The notes beneath the pieces are model-generated. The model saw only the letters and a list, made by a program, of their open reading frames with translations. It was not told where the DNA came from and did no database searches. DNA of 64,000 nucleotides. Origin: Larkinella humicola. Its GTDB lineage: Bacteria > Bacteroidota > Bacteroidia > Cytophagales > Spirosomataceae. Positions 8,998 through 18,704 of this stretch are shown piece by piece. The translations under genes and the position numbers were made by a program. Location of the stretch: assembly GCF_008727875.1 (NCBI RefSeq), contig NZ_VTWS01000001.1, positions 1,612,001 to 1,676,000 of the forward strand, given 5' to 3'. Each line of letters starts with the position of its first letter. The stretch's first letter is position 1.

Positions 8998-9773
8998 GTT
9001 TCCTCCACGCGATTATTCTTGCCATTATTGAAGGGTTAACCGAGTTTTTGCCGGTTTCTTCTACGGGACACATGATTATTTACTCATCCCTGGTCGGCAT
9101 CAGCAAGTCGGAATTTACCAAGCTATACACGGTCAACATTCAGTTCGGCTGCATCATTTCGGTTCTGGTGCTTTACCGGCGCCGGTTTTTACAAACGACC
9201 GATTTCTATTTTAAACTCCTCGTGGCCTTTCTGCCAGCCGCCGTCATCGGTTTTTTGCTGAATGATTTCATCGATTCGCTGCTGGAAAATGTAACCGTGG
9301 TTGCCATTACCCTTTTGCTGGGCGGTATTCTACTGGTTTACATCGACCGCATTTTCAAGCAGTTTCCGCGGGATTACGACGTCACGTTTCCCGAAGCCCT
9401 CAAAATTGGTTTTTTCCAGTGCATCGCCATGATCCCAGGCGTTTCCCGCTCAGCCGCCACCATCATTGGCGGGATGACCCAGGGACTTACGCGGAAACAG
9501 GCCGCTGAATTTTCGTTCTTCCTGGCCGTTCCGACCATGGCGGCAGCCTCAGGCTATAAATTACTGAAAACCTACAAAACCATTCAGTCCGACGATATTC
9601 AGATTCTGCTGATTGGTAACGTTGTTGCGTTCATTGTGGGCCTGCTCGCCATTCGCGGATTTGTCGGTTTTCTGACCAAATACGGTTTCAAAGTATTCGG
9701 ATATTACCGCATTGCACTCGGCTTGTTATTGCTGGGCCTGATGGCAGCCGGCGTAAAACTGGATGTTGTCTAA
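8994..9773 (+). CDS. uppP: Undecaprenyl-diphosphate phosphatase UppP (BacA family)
   Basis: 259 residues, polytopic membrane protein. It removes one phosphate from undecaprenyl pyrophosphate to recycle the lipid carrier for peptidoglycan and surface glycans. Both catalytic blocks are present: [15 protein letters not shown] near the N-terminus (conserved Glu, Ser and His) and [14 protein letters not shown] in the middle (conserved Ser-Arg). The carrier recycled here is also used by the polysaccharide locus 5 kb downstream. It overlaps the DUF3098 gene by 4 nt and precedes truB by 4 nt. Confidence 0.96.
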   Translation: MSFLHAIILAIIEGLTEFLPVSSTGHMIIYSSLVGISKSEFTKLYTVNIQFGCIISVLVLYRRRFLQTTDFYFKLLVAFLPAAVIGFLLNDFIDSLLENVTVVAITLLLGGILLVYIDRIFKQFPRDYDVTFPEALKIGFFQCIAMIPGVSRSAATIIGGMTQGLTRKQAAEFSFFLAVPTMAAASGYKLLKTYKTIQSDDIQILLIGNVVAFIVGLLAIRGFVGFLTKYGFKVFGYYRIALGLLLLGLMAAGVKLDVV

Positions 9774-9777
9774 ATCC

Positions 9778-10476
9778 ATGCAGCAACCCGACGAAGGCCA
9801 ACTGATTCTCATCGATAAACCGCTGACCTGGACGTCGTTCGATGTCGTTAAGAAGCTAAAATTTGCGGGGAAGTTCAAGAAAATTGGCCATGCCGGAACG
9901 CTCGATCCGCTGGCAACGGGCCTGCTGATTCTCTGCACCGGTAAAATGACCAAGCAAATCGACAGCTACCAGGCGCAGGAAAAAGAATATACCGGCACGC
10001 TGGTGCTGGGCAAAACCACGCCCTCCGTCGATCTGGAAACGGATTTCGATGCCGAATTCGATGTTTCCGGAATCACGCCCGAAGCCATTCAAACCGCCGT
10101 TCAGCAACTCACCGGCGTTATCGACCAGATTCCTCCCATTTATTCCGCCGTTCGGGTCAATGGTGAACGGCTTTATGAAAAAGCCCGACGGGGTGAAACC
10201 GCCGACAACGTGGAGGGTGGGATCAAATCCCGGACGGTGACTATCTCTACTTTTGAAGTCGATACCGACCGGTTTCCAGAAATTGATTTCCGGATTATTT
10301 GCTCAAAAGGGACATACATCCGTAGCTTAGTGCGTGATTTGGGATTGTTTTTGCAAAATGGCGCGTATTTAAAAGCCCTCCGCCGAACTCGAATCGGTGC
10401 GTTTCGGATTGAAGAAGCGGACACCGTCGACGGATTTATCAGCAAAAACCGCCCGGCTGAGCCATTACATTCATGA
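9778..10476 (+). CDS. truB: tRNA pseudouridine(55) synthase TruB
   Basis: 232 residues from the ATG at 9778, 4 nt after uppP; an alternative start at 9763 would add five residues and overlap uppP. It converts uridine 55 of the tRNA T-arm to pseudouridine. The catalytic block [14 protein letters not shown] with its Asp is present, as are the [12 protein letters not shown] start and the [20 protein letters not shown] and [15 protein letters not shown] blocks. The C-terminus is short, lacking a PUA domain, as in many Bacteroidota. It overlaps ribF by 4 nt. Confidence 0.96.
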   Translation: MQQPDEGQLILIDKPLTWTSFDVVKKLKFAGKFKKIGHAGTLDPLATGLLILCTGKMTKQIDSYQAQEKEYTGTLVLGKTTPSVDLETDFDAEFDVSGITPEAIQTAVQQLTGVIDQIPPIYSAVRVNGERLYEKARRGETADNVEGGIKSRTVTISTFEVDTDRFPEIDFRIICSKGTYIRSLVRDLGLFLQNGAYLKALRRTRIGAFRIEEADTVDGFISKNRPAEPLHS

Positions 10477-11405
10477 AGATTTACCACGGAACCGATACTT
10501 TCCAACCCATCTCCCACGCCGTTGTCACCAGCGGTACCTTCGATGGGGTTCATTTAGGCCACCAGAAAATTTTAACCCGGCTCACCGAAATTGCCCGTCG
10601 CGACGAAGGCGGTGAAACCGTGGTGCTGACGTTCTGGCCGCACCCGCGTACGGTGGTTTCCAACGACAGTCAGGGCTTGAAACTGCTTTCGACACTGGAA
10701 GAAAAAACCGAGTTGCTGGCGACTGCGGGCGTCGATAATCTGGTGGTGATTCCTTTCACCCGTTCGTTCTCCGAACTATCCTCAGCGGAATTTATCGAAC
10801 AGATCCTGGTGGATAAAATCGGAACGAAAAAACTGGTCATCGGCTACGATCACCATTTCGGCCGCAACCGGGAAGGCAGTTTCGAGTATTTGCAGCAACA
10901 CGCCCACCACTACGGTTTTGAGATTGAAGAAATCCCGCGTCAGGATGTGGAAGATGTGGGGGTTAGCTCCTCCAAAATCCGGGCGGCTTTGCTGGAAGGT
11001 GATCTGAAAACCGCTACCAAGTTTCTGGGGCGTCCCTACAGCCTGAGCGGAACCATCGTCAAAGGGCAGCAACTGGGTCGCACCATTGGCTACCCAACCG
11101 CCAACATTCAGGTCGACGATCCGAGCAAGCTGGTACCGGCCAACGGCATTTATGCCGCCGAAGTGATTTACAAAGGCGAAAAACTCGGGGGGGCAATGAG
11201 CATTGGCACCCGGCCCACCGTCGGCGGCACGCATCGCACGATTGAAGTGTATATTTTTGATTTCAACCAGGAAATTTACGGTGAGCACCTGACCGTCCGG
11301 TTTATCGAGTACCTGCGTCCCGAATTGAAGTTCGAAGGTTTGGCGGCTTTAGTGGATCAGATGCAACTGGATGTGGAACAAACGAGAGAGATTCTGAAGA
11401 TGTGA
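10473..11405 (+). CDS. ribF: Bifunctional riboflavin kinase / FAD synthetase RibF
   Basis: 310 residues. It phosphorylates riboflavin to FMN and adenylylates FMN to FAD. The N-terminal nucleotidyltransferase is marked by SGTFDGVHLGHQKIL and the VSSSKIRAALLEGD block. The C-terminal flavokinase (from about residue 185) is marked by GRTIGYPTANIQV and PANGIYAAEV. FMN/FAD from this enzyme would feed the ApbE flavin transferase at 57 kb. The stop codon (11403-11405) lies inside the 5' arm of a 45-bp perfect inverted repeat, so the last codons are also part of that hairpin. Confidence 0.96.
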   Translation: MKIYHGTDTFQPISHAVVTSGTFDGVHLGHQKILTRLTEIARRDEGGETVVLTFWPHPRTVVSNDSQGLKLLSTLEEKTELLATAGVDNLVVIPFTRSFSELSSAEFIEQILVDKIGTKKLVIGYDHHFGRNREGSFEYLQQHAHHYGFEIEEIPRQDVEDVGVSSSKIRAALLEGDLKTATKFLGRPYSLSGTIVKGQQLGRTIGYPTANIQVDDPSKLVPANGIYAAEVIYKGEKLGGAMSIGTRPTVGGTHRTIEVYIFDFNQEIYGEHLTVRFIEYLRPELKFEGLAALVDQMQLDVEQTREILKM

Positions 11406-11507
11406 AATGCCGGATGAAATGCCCCCAACCCCCTAAAGGGGGCTTTCAAATCCGGATGGTTTAGCCCCCTTTAGGGGGTTGGGGGCATTTCATCCGGCAT
11501 TTCACAT
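11400..11507. repeat. Perfect 45-bp inverted repeat at the ribF/pheA convergence (H4)
   Basis: 11400-11444 and 11463-11507 are exact reverse complements with an 18-nt loop. The core is C/G-runs (CCCCCAACCCCC then TAAAGGGGG) nested inside an outer GAAATG/GGATG word arm. It contains the ribF stop codon and ends 17 nt before the pheA stop, so it could terminate transcripts from both sides. The core resembles C-run palindromes that recur in Bacteroidota intergenic DNA. Confidence 0.97.
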
Positions 11508-11523
11508 TTAAAATTCTTCCAAA

Positions 11524-12600
11524 TCACCCCAGCGATCGCACGTAGCTCCCCAGCCATTTGACATCCGCCCCGTGGTGTTCCAGAATTTCCTGAACGCCGG
11601 GGTCGCTGGCGTGACCTTCAAACTCAATCAGGAACCAGTATTTAAAGGTTGCTCCTTCCCGCAGCGGGCGGCTTTCAATTTTGGTCAGGTTGATCTGACG
11701 GGCATCGAACTCCTGAAGAAACTGCGCCAAAACCCCGGGTTTGTTCGTGTTCGGCAGCCGGGCCACAATGGTGGTTTTATCGCGACCGCTCTTCTGGTTT
11801 TCAAAGTCCTTTGCCAGAATTAAAAACCGGGTTCGGTTTAAATCGGTGTCTTCGATATTATCAAACAAAACCGGAACGCCGAACAACTTGGACGCAATGT
11901 TGGAGCAGATGGCAGCCGCCCGGGGTTGCTGGGCCGCCAGTTTGGCCGCTTTGGAGGTCGACTCGACCGGAATCAGTTCAGCGGGCAACCCCTCGAAATA
12001 ATCCCGCAAAAACTTGCTGCACTGACCGAACGCAATGTCTTTGGAATAAATGTGCGTGATTTCGCTCAGCACGTCGGTTTGGGTGGCAAACGTAAAATGA
12101 ATCGGAATCTGGGCTTCAGCGGCAATCAGCAGGTCTTTTTCGAAGAGTAAATCAATCGTCTCATTGACCACGCCTTCCTGGTTATTTTCGATGGGCACCA
12201 CGCCAAACCGGCTGCGGCCCGTTTCAACACTTTCGAACACCGACCGGATGGTGGGTAGGGCCATGTAATCGCTCATGGCCCCAAACCGGCTTTCGGCAGC
12301 CTGGTGGGTAAAACTTCCTTCCGGACCGAGATACGCCACCCGCTCCGGCATTTCCAGATTCCGCGAAACCGCAAAAATCTCCAGGTAAATGGCGTCGATA
12401 GCTGCCGGGGTCATCAGGCCCTTGTTCAGTTCGTGCAACCGATCCAGAATCTGCTTCTCCCGCTCAGGGCGGTAGATAACGGATTTGTTCGATTTCTTTA
12501 ATTCGCCAACCTGCCGCACCACTTCCATGCGCTGGTTTAACAAATGCAACAATTGATCGTCGATGGAATCGATCTGTGTACGGAGGGATTCGAGGGTCAC
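11524..12600 (-). CDS. pheA: Chorismate mutase / prephenate dehydratase PheA
   Basis: 358 residues, a bifunctional P-protein of phenylalanine synthesis. Residues 1-90 are an AroQ-type chorismate mutase (LRTQIDSIDDQLLHLLNQR, basic residues in KSVIYRPEREKQIL). Residues about 95-270 are prephenate dehydratase (VAYLGPEGSFTHQAA, GVVPIENNQEGVV, NRTRFLIL). A C-terminal ACT domain (about 278-350) has the KIESRPLREGATFKYWF motif that binds phenylalanine for feedback inhibition. It lies downstream of parE on the same strand, separated by hairpin H5, and converges with ribF. Confidence 0.96.
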   Translation of the reverse strand: MTLESLRTQIDSIDDQLLHLLNQRMEVVRQVGELKKSNKSVIYRPEREKQILDRLHELNKGLMTPAAIDAIYLEIFAVSRNLEMPERVAYLGPEGSFTHQAAESRFGAMSDYMALPTIRSVFESVETGRSRFGVVPIENNQEGVVNETIDLLFEKDLLIAAEAQIPIHFTFATQTDVLSEITHIYSKDIAFGQCSKFLRDYFEGLPAELIPVESTSKAAKLAAQQPRAAAICSNIASKLFGVPVLFDNIEDTDLNRTRFLILAKDFENQKSGRDKTTIVARLPNTNKPGVLAQFLQEFDARQINLTKIESRPLREGATFKYWFLIEFEGHASDPGVQEILEHHGADVKWLGSYVRSLG

Positions 12601-12615
12601 TTTTAAAAAAGTTAT

Positions 12616-12680
12616 GAGTGAAGAGTTATGAGTGAAGAGTTGGCTGACGCATGAAACTCTTCACTCATAACTCTTCACTC
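12616..12680. repeat. Perfect 26-bp inverted repeat between parE and pheA (H5)
   Basis: 12616-12641 pairs exactly with 12655-12680. The 5' arm is a tandem of GAGTGAAGAGTTAT words with no C; the loop is GGCTGACGCATGA. The 11-mer TTGGCTGACGC (12640-12650) recurs exactly in hairpin H8 at 28589. There is no adjacent T-run. Confidence 0.95.
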
Positions 12681-12701
12681 TTAATTCCTAACTCATATAA
12701 C

Positions 12702-14594
12702 TTATTCCAATACCAGCGCCACTTCCTCCATATCTTTCTCGATGCGGAGGTTGTCGATGATGAAACGCTGGCGATCCGGGGTGTTTTTTCCCATGTAATA
12801 GCTGAGCAATTTCGGAACGGACGTTTCTTTTTCCATAATCACCGGCTCCAGACGCATGTTGTCACCAATGAACAGGCCAAATTCTTCCGGTGAAATCTCT
12901 CCCAAACCTTTAAAGCGTGTAATTTCTACTTTTTTACCGCCTTTGGTCAATTTGTCGGTGGCCTGCTGTTTTTCAGTTTCCGAATAACAGTAATGGGTCT
13001 CTTTGTGGTTTTTCGGATTCCGAACACGGAACAACGGCGTTTCCAGGATGTAAAGGTGGCCATTCCGAACCAAATCCGGAAAAAATTGCAGGAAAAAAGT
13101 CATCAGCAACAACCGGATGTGCATGCCATCGACGTCGGCATCGGTTGCCACCACGATGCGGTTGTAACGCAGCGTATCCAGGCCGTCCTCAATATCGAGG
13201 GCGTGTTGCAGCAAATTGAACTCTTCGTTTTCATACACCACCTTCTTGGTCAGCCCGAAACAGTTCAGCGGCTTTCCGCGCAGACTAAACACCGCCTGAT
13301 TCTGTACATTCCTTGATTTCGTAATGGAACCGCTGGCCGAATCTCCTTCGGTGATGAACAGCGTGGTGTTATACCGGTCGTCGGACTTGATGTCGGGAAG
13401 GTGATTCCGGCAATCGCGCAGCTTCTTGTTGTGCAGGTTGGCTTTCTTCGCCCGGTCGTTCGCCAGTTTTTTAATCCCCGCCAGTTCTTTCCGTTCCCGC
13501 TCCGACTGCTCGATCCGCTTTTTGAGGGCTTCCCGCGTTTCGGTGTTCATGTGCAGGAAATCGTCCAACTGATTTTTGATAAAATCAATCACAAACGAAC
13601 GAACCGTCGTGCTGTTGGAGTCGGGTGCCATGTTGATGGAACCCAGTTTGGTTTTGGTCTGCGACTCAAAAACCGGTTCCTGCACCCGGATGCTAATGGC
13701 CGAAATGATCGACGCCCGAATGTCAGCCGCGTCATATTCCTTCTTGAAGTATTCGCGGATGGTTTTCACAAAGGCTTCACGCAAAGCTGCCAGGTGCGTT
13801 CCGCCCTGGGTCGTATACTGCCCGTTGACGAACGAATAGTATTCTTCGCCATACTGATTGCCGTGCGTCAGCGCAATCTCAATGTCGGAGCCCTTCAGGT
13901 GAATGATGGGGTACCGCAGGGCATCTTCGTCAGTTTTATTCCGCAACAAATCGAGCAGTCCGTTTTGCGAAATAAATTTCTGGCCGTTGAAACTGATCGT
14001 TAACCCGGCGTTCAGGTAACAATAGTTCCAGATCATATTTTCCAGAAACTGCGGGATGTAATGAAAATTCTTGAAAACCGTGTTGTCCGGTTCGAAAACG
14101 ACCAGGGTTCCATTGCGCTGGTTGGTGGAATCTTCGCCCTGCCGAACCAGAATACCGCGTTCAAATTCGGCCCAGACGGTTTTTCCTTCCCGGTACGATT
14201 GCACACGAAACAGGGTGGACAGGGCATTGACCGCTTTGGTACCAACACCGTTCAGCCCCACCGATTTCTGAAACGCGCCCGAATCGTATTTCCCGCCGGT
14301 GTTGATTTTGGATACCACATCGACCACCTTTCCGAGGGGGATTCCCCGGCCATAGTCCCGTACTTCAACGCGGTGGTCGGTCACTTTAATGTCGATGAGC
14401 TTGCCATTGCCCATCACGTGTTCATCAATACAGTTGTCTACTACTTCCTTGATCAATACATAGATTCCGTCATCCGCGGCTGACCCATCGCCCAACTTTC
14501 CGATGTACATTCCGGGCCGGAGCCGGATGTGTTCCCGCCAGTCGAGCGACCGGATACTGTCTTCTGTGTACTGAACCTGATTACTATCTGCCAT
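12702..14594 (-). CDS. parE: DNA topoisomerase IV subunit B (ParE)
   Basis: 630 residues, ParE/GyrB family, close to the usual ParE length. With ParC (not in window) it decatenates chromosomes. GHKL ATPase motifs: [11 protein letters not shown] (Mg-binding Asn), VRDYGRGIP, and the [13 protein letters not shown] lid. The TOPRIM domain has [12 protein letters not shown] and the metal-binding [12 protein letters not shown]. The form starting [17 protein letters not shown] and lacking the GyrB-specific insert is typical of Bacteroidota ParE rather than GyrB. It is transcribed away from the polysaccharide locus. Confidence 0.93.
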   Translation of the reverse strand: MADSNQVQYTEDSIRSLDWREHIRLRPGMYIGKLGDGSAADDGIYVLIKEVVDNCIDEHVMGNGKLIDIKVTDHRVEVRDYGRGIPLGKVVDVVSKINTGGKYDSGAFQKSVGLNGVGTKAVNALSTLFRVQSYREGKTVWAEFERGILVRQGEDSTNQRNGTLVVFEPDNTVFKNFHYIPQFLENMIWNYCYLNAGLTISFNGQKFISQNGLLDLLRNKTDEDALRYPIIHLKGSDIEIALTHGNQYGEEYYSFVNGQYTTQGGTHLAALREAFVKTIREYFKKEYDAADIRASIISAISIRVQEPVFESQTKTKLGSINMAPDSNSTTVRSFVIDFIKNQLDDFLHMNTETREALKKRIEQSERERKELAGIKKLANDRAKKANLHNKKLRDCRNHLPDIKSDDRYNTTLFITEGDSASGSITKSRNVQNQAVFSLRGKPLNCFGLTKKVVYENEEFNLLQHALDIEDGLDTLRYNRIVVATDADVDGMHIRLLLMTFFLQFFPDLVRNGHLYILETPLFRVRNPKNHKETHYCYSETEKQQATDKLTKGGKKVEITRFKGLGEISPEEFGLFIGDNMRLEPVIMEKETSVPKLLSYYMGKNTPDRQRFIIDNLRIEKDMEEVALVLE

Positions 14595-14717
14595 ATGACT
14601 ATTAAACTGGTTTTACGTCAGAAAACACCCGAAAAACCGTTTTTTAACGCATTCATCAGCGGTCTGTGGTTTATCGTGTGTTCGCAAAATATGAAATTTT
14701 GACCTTTAAAAAGAAAA

Positions 14718-14750
14718 TGTTTAAAAAGTAGTAAAAGTTCGTTTACTTTG
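14718..14750 (+). promoter_or_regulatory. Weak promoter candidate for the polysaccharide locus
   Basis: TTACTTTG (14743-14750) matches TAnnTTTG at seven of eight positions, with a TGTTTA box (14718-14723) 19 nt upstream. The 319-nt gap 14595-14913 is AT-rich; I see no other feature in it. Confidence 0.3.
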
Positions 14751-14913
14751 TAGCGCAAAGTGCGTCAAAAACCGCCAATGCACGATTTACTACCGATAGC
14801 AAACCAAAGCAAATGAGATTGAGCGCCGGAAATCGGTCGTATACTTTCTTAAAAATATGCAAAAATATCCACATTTCCACTGTTTTAGCTCAAATTTTTC
14901 CGCCTACTCTTCG

Positions 14914-17490
14914 ATGCAATTTTTCCGCAAAACCATTCTAGGTGTATTGCTGCTCTGTACTGGCTTCAATGCGGCAGCTCAGGTCATTCAGGCTCCTTCA
15001 GCCCCCACGTCGGCTCCCTCAACGCTCCCTTCCGGTATGCCGCGCCCCACGCAGGGTCAGGCACCGGCCGGACAGCTTCCGGGACAAACCGGTAACGCCC
15101 CCCGCGGTACGCAAGGCACGACCGTACCGACTCAACAGGGAACCCGTGGAACAACCGGCGCAACGGGTACGACACAACAGGGCACCAATCAGCAGGGAAC
15201 CCGGGGCCAGAGCGGAACGACCGGGCAAAACGGCACGACAGGCACCAACCAGAACGGGCAGCAAACCGCTCCTGACGGAAGCAGCCAGAATGCCACCGAG
15301 CAACCTCTGGACGACCAGAATGAGACTCAGCTAAAAACGGAAGCCGAACTCCTGCGGGAACGGGAACTGGCCGCACAACGGCGTAAATTATTCGGGTATC
15401 AGCTTTTTAACGATCCGGCCAACGGCAGCGTTTTTCAGCCGAACATCAACATTGCTACACCAAAAGGTTACGTAGTGGGTCCCAATGATCAGTTAAACAT
15501 CAACATCTACGGCTATTCGGAAGCCGTTTACCAGACCACAGTTAACCCCGACGGATTTATCTACCTCCAGCGCGTAGGACCGGTTCATGTTTCCGGTCTA
15601 ACCATCGAACAGGCCAGAGGTCGTATTCTGGATCGGCTGGCAAAAATATACGTCGGATTGAAAAGCGGACCTTATGGAGCGGCCAATACGTACATGATCG
15701 TCACACTGGGTGACATTCGCAGCATCCGGGTAACGGTGACGGGCGAAGCCGTCCGGCCGGGAACCTACACCGTATCGTCGCTTTCGACGGCCATGAACGT
15801 GATTTACCAGGCCGGTGGTCCGAGCGAAATTGGCTCGTTCCGGAACGTTCAGGTGATCCGCAACAACCGGGTCGTGGCCTCCATCGATTTGTATGACTTC
15901 CTGACGACCGGAATTCAGCGGAACGACATCCGCTTGCAGGACAACGATAACGTACGCTTCCAGACGTTCAAGTCGCACGTGGAAATTAACGGATCGACCA
16001 AACGCAACAACATTTTTGAAATGTTGCCCGGCGAACCCATGGCGCGATTGCTCGAACTGGCCGGTGGTTTTAGCAGCAATGCCTACAAAGCCCGCATCAA
16101 AGTGACCCGGTTTACGAACCGGGAACTGAAAGTGATCGACGTTGTGGAATCGGATTTCCCGACCTTCCCGATGGAAGATGGTGACCAGGTCGTGGTTGAA
16201 GGCGTGTTGGTCCGCTACGAGAATCAGGTCGGTATTCAGGGAGCGGTTTTCCGTCCGGGCATTTATTCGCTGGATCAGAACAAAACCCTGAAACAACTGA
16301 TTGCCAGTGCTGAAGGTCTGAAAGGAGAAGCCTTTACGGGCCGGATTCAAATCGTTCGCACCCGCGAAGACATGGCGATCGAAAATATCTCCCTAAATTT
16401 GGTCGATATTATGAACGGCGTGAAGCCGGATGTGGAATTGAAACGGGAAGATCAGGTCATTATTCCTTCCCGCTTCGACATGGCCGAATTTGCCGAAATC
16501 AGCATCACCGGTGAAGTCATCACTCCGATTGCGGCTACGCCGTATGTGGCCAACATGACGCTCGAAGATTTGATTTTGCGGGCGGGTGGCTTGAAAGAAT
16601 CGGCCGCGGCCGCGCAGATTGAAATTGTCCGTCGGAAAAAAGACGTCGATGTGAGTTCAAAATCGGCTCAGGTTTCGGAAATTTTCCGATTCAACGTCGA
16701 TCGGGATCTCAGCATGAAACCAACCGATACGCAGTTTCCGCTCTTTCCCTACGATCAGGTCATCGTGCGCCGGTCGCCCAATTACCGCATCCAGACGTTT
16801 GTCAATGCGGAAGGGGAAGTGGTCATGCCGGGTGAATATCCGGTGGTAACGAAAGACCAGCGTGTTTCGGATCTGGTCAAAATGGCGGGTGGCATTACGC
16901 CGTTTGCATACGTCCAGGGCGCCACGCTGGTTCGGACCATTCAGCTTAGTGAGGCTGAAAAACAGTTGCGGCAGCAAACCATTACCGAACTGGCCGATGA
17001 CACGCCGAAGGCGATTGTGAAGCCCGAAGTGACCACCGATGTTACAGAGCAACTGATCGGCATCAACCTGCAGAAGATTCTAAGCAATCCGGGTTCGGCG
17101 GAAGATATGATTCTGGAAGAAGGCGATATTTTGCGAATTCCGAAACAACTGGAAACCGTACGGGTTGGTGGAGAAGTGCTGTTGCCCACAACGGCGAAAT
17201 ACCGGAGAGGGCAAACATTCCAGGATTACATTTCGCAGGCGGGTGGGTTCACCAGCCGTTCAGCCCGGAAACGCGCTTATGTCGTGTATGCCAACGGGTC
17301 GGCCGACCGGACACGCCGGTTTGCATTCTTCAATGTGTATCCACGCGTTGAACCCGGTTCCGAAATTATTGTTCCGCAGCAAACCAAGGGCGAATTGACC
17401 CCGCAGCAGCTCATTTCGAACACCACCGGCGTGCTCAGTTCGATCATGACATTGATCACAACGGTGTTGGCATTCCGGTTGCTTCGTTAA
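14914..17490 (+). CDS. Outer-membrane polysaccharide export protein with multiple SLBB domains (Wza/OPX family)
   Basis: 858 residues from the ATG at 14914, which gives a good signal peptide (FFRKTILGVLLLCTGFNAAAQ without its first residues); an upstream ATG (14857) would spoil it. Residues about 25-125 are low-complexity Gln/Gly/Thr/Pro. A poly_export domain follows (YVVGPNDQLNINIYGYSE), then about six SLBB beta-grasp units (for example VTVTGEAVRPGTYTVSSL, ITGEVITPIAATPYVANM). A C-terminal hydrophobic helix (SIMTLITTVLAFRLL) probably spans the outer membrane. It likely forms the exit channel for the glycan and is followed 35 nt later by the Wzz-like gene. Confidence 0.92.
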   Translation: MQFFRKTILGVLLLCTGFNAAAQVIQAPSAPTSAPSTLPSGMPRPTQGQAPAGQLPGQTGNAPRGTQGTTVPTQQGTRGTTGATGTTQQGTNQQGTRGQSGTTGQNGTTGTNQNGQQTAPDGSSQNATEQPLDDQNETQLKTEAELLRERELAAQRRKLFGYQLFNDPANGSVFQPNINIATPKGYVVGPNDQLNINIYGYSEAVYQTTVNPDGFIYLQRVGPVHVSGLTIEQARGRILDRLAKIYVGLKSGPYGAANTYMIVTLGDIRSIRVTVTGEAVRPGTYTVSSLSTAMNVIYQAGGPSEIGSFRNVQVIRNNRVVASIDLYDFLTTGIQRNDIRLQDNDNVRFQTFKSHVEINGSTKRNNIFEMLPGEPMARLLELAGGFSSNAYKARIKVTRFTNRELKVIDVVESDFPTFPMEDGDQVVVEGVLVRYENQVGIQGAVFRPGIYSLDQNKTLKQLIASAEGLKGEAFTGRIQIVRTREDMAIENISLNLVDIMNGVKPDVELKREDQVIIPSRFDMAEFAEISITGEVITPIAATPYVANMTLEDLILRAGGLKESAAAAQIEIVRRKKDVDVSSKSAQVSEIFRFNVDRDLSMKPTDTQFPLFPYDQVIVRRSPNYRIQTFVNAEGEVVMPGEYPVVTKDQRVSDLVKMAGGITPFAYVQGATLVRTIQLSEAEKQLRQQTITELADDTPKAIVKPEVTTDVTEQLIGINLQKILSNPGSAEDMILEEGDILRIPKQLETVRVGGEVLLPTTAKYRRGQTFQDYISQAGGFTSRSARKRAYVVYANGSADRTRRFAFFNVYPRVEPGSEIIVPQQTKGELTPQQLISNTTGVLSSIMTLITTVLAFRLLR

Positions 17491-17525
17491 TTCAGACATA
17501 AATCGCTTTGGTAATCTGACTTCGT

Positions 17526-18623
17526 ATGGAAACCATTGATTCAAAAAAAACAGACAAAAATCAACTGCCTCCCGATCAGGTATCGCCCAAGGAAGTTGTC
17601 AACCGGGTCATCCTGTTCAAAGACCAATTAATCCGCAGTTGGAAGCTGCTGGCCATCTTTATGGTGATCGGCGGAGCAATCGGCTTTATTATTGACTTCA
17701 ATACGGACAAACGGCCGACTTACACGGGTTACATTACGTTTAACCTCGGAGGTGGATCAAGCCAGGGAGGTTTGGGCGAACTGGGCAACCTGGCCGGTAT
17801 GTTTGGTCTGGGTGGTGGCGCTCCGGATGCCAACATCTTTACGGGTGAAAACTTCATGTATTATGTGGTTTCCAAACCGATCATCACCCGGTCGTTGCTG
17901 AAAGAGGTGGACACAACCGCCAACCACAAAGACCTGATGGTCAACTACTACATCAACAAGAGCGGGATTCGCGACGATGAGTGGGAAGACGACGATACGT
18001 TGCGGAACTTCCGCTTTATCCGGGGAAAAGATCCCAAAACCTTCACCCGGCTGGAAAACAAGGCACTGGATGGGGTTTTCAACCGCATCAAAGGCGAAAC
18101 CTCGATTGCCCAGCTCGATCGGAAATCGTCATTCCTCACCCTCCGAACAGGGATGCACGCCGAAATGCTGGCGGCCACCTGGCTGGACGTTCTGCTGGAA
18201 ACCGTACAGGAAGACTTTACGGAAAAACAAAACCGCAAAACCCGAGAAATGCTGGTGCTGATGGAAAACCGCCGGGATTCGCTGGGACGCGTACTGGGAC
18301 GTAATGATTCGAACCTGGCCCGCTACATTGACCAGAATCAGCAGGTTGTCGTGGCCGAAGGGCAGCTTCAGCAGTCGAAACTGACCCGCAACTCGACTTT
18401 TCTGCAACAACTTTACTACGGAGCGGTTCAAAGCGTCGACAACCTGAAGCTTAGTCTGATCAAGGAAGCGCCCCTGTTTACCATTGTGGAACCCGTTTCG
18501 CTGCCGCTGTTCAAGGAAACTCACGAACCGTTTGCCTTTCAGGCCGGTATTGTCATGGGGCTCATTCTGGGTCTGATCTTCATCTTCCTGAGACAGACCT
18601 TCTACAGCATCATGCAGAGCTAA
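17526..18623 (+). CDS. Wzz/PCP-type chain-length determinant protein
   Basis: 365 residues. A membrane segment near residues 38-57 (WKLLAIFMVIGGAIGFII) and one near 335-356 (AGIVMGLILGLIFIFLR) flank a large periplasmic coiled-coil region, the topology of polysaccharide co-polymerases. A Gly-rich block (residues 78-100, GGSSQGGLGELGNLAGMFGL) is typical of the Bacteroidota versions. No cytoplasmic tyrosine-kinase domain is attached. It would set glycan chain length or bridge to the SLBB exporter encoded just before it. Confidence 0.88.
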   Translation: METIDSKKTDKNQLPPDQVSPKEVVNRVILFKDQLIRSWKLLAIFMVIGGAIGFIIDFNTDKRPTYTGYITFNLGGGSSQGGLGELGNLAGMFGLGGGAPDANIFTGENFMYYVVSKPIITRSLLKEVDTTANHKDLMVNYYINKSGIRDDEWEDDDTLRNFRFIRGKDPKTFTRLENKALDGVFNRIKGETSIAQLDRKSSFLTLRTGMHAEMLAATWLDVLLETVQEDFTEKQNRKTREMLVLMENRRDSLGRVLGRNDSNLARYIDQNQQVVVAEGQLQQSKLTRNSTFLQQLYYGAVQSVDNLKLSLIKEAPLFTIVEPVSLPLFKETHEPFAFQAGIVMGLILGLIFIFLRQTFYSIMQS

Positions 18624-18636
18624 TATTGCCAATGAA

Positions 18637-18673
18637 CCCTCCCTCACCGACCGCACGGTTCACGAGGGAGGGT
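18637..18673 (+). terminator. Strong GC hairpin between the Wzz and ABC permease genes
   Basis: ACCCTCCCTC (18637-18646) pairs perfectly with GAGGGAGGGT (18664-18673). There is no T-run, so it may stabilise or partially terminate the upstream SLBB-Wzz transcript instead of ending it fully. Confidence 0.5.
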
Positions 18674-18704
18674 ACTTACTTACACTCTTCATTTATTCAA
18701 GTTT

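Noticed and set aside
12616-12680. Short CRISPR-like array from tandem GAGTGAAGAGTTAT words
   Set aside because: There are only two words per arm, no spacers of constant length, and the structure is a palindrome.
15000-15310. Satellite or CRISPR-like DNA repeat
   Set aside because: The repeats encode a low-complexity Thr/Gly/Gln linker in frame with the export protein and are irregular at DNA level.
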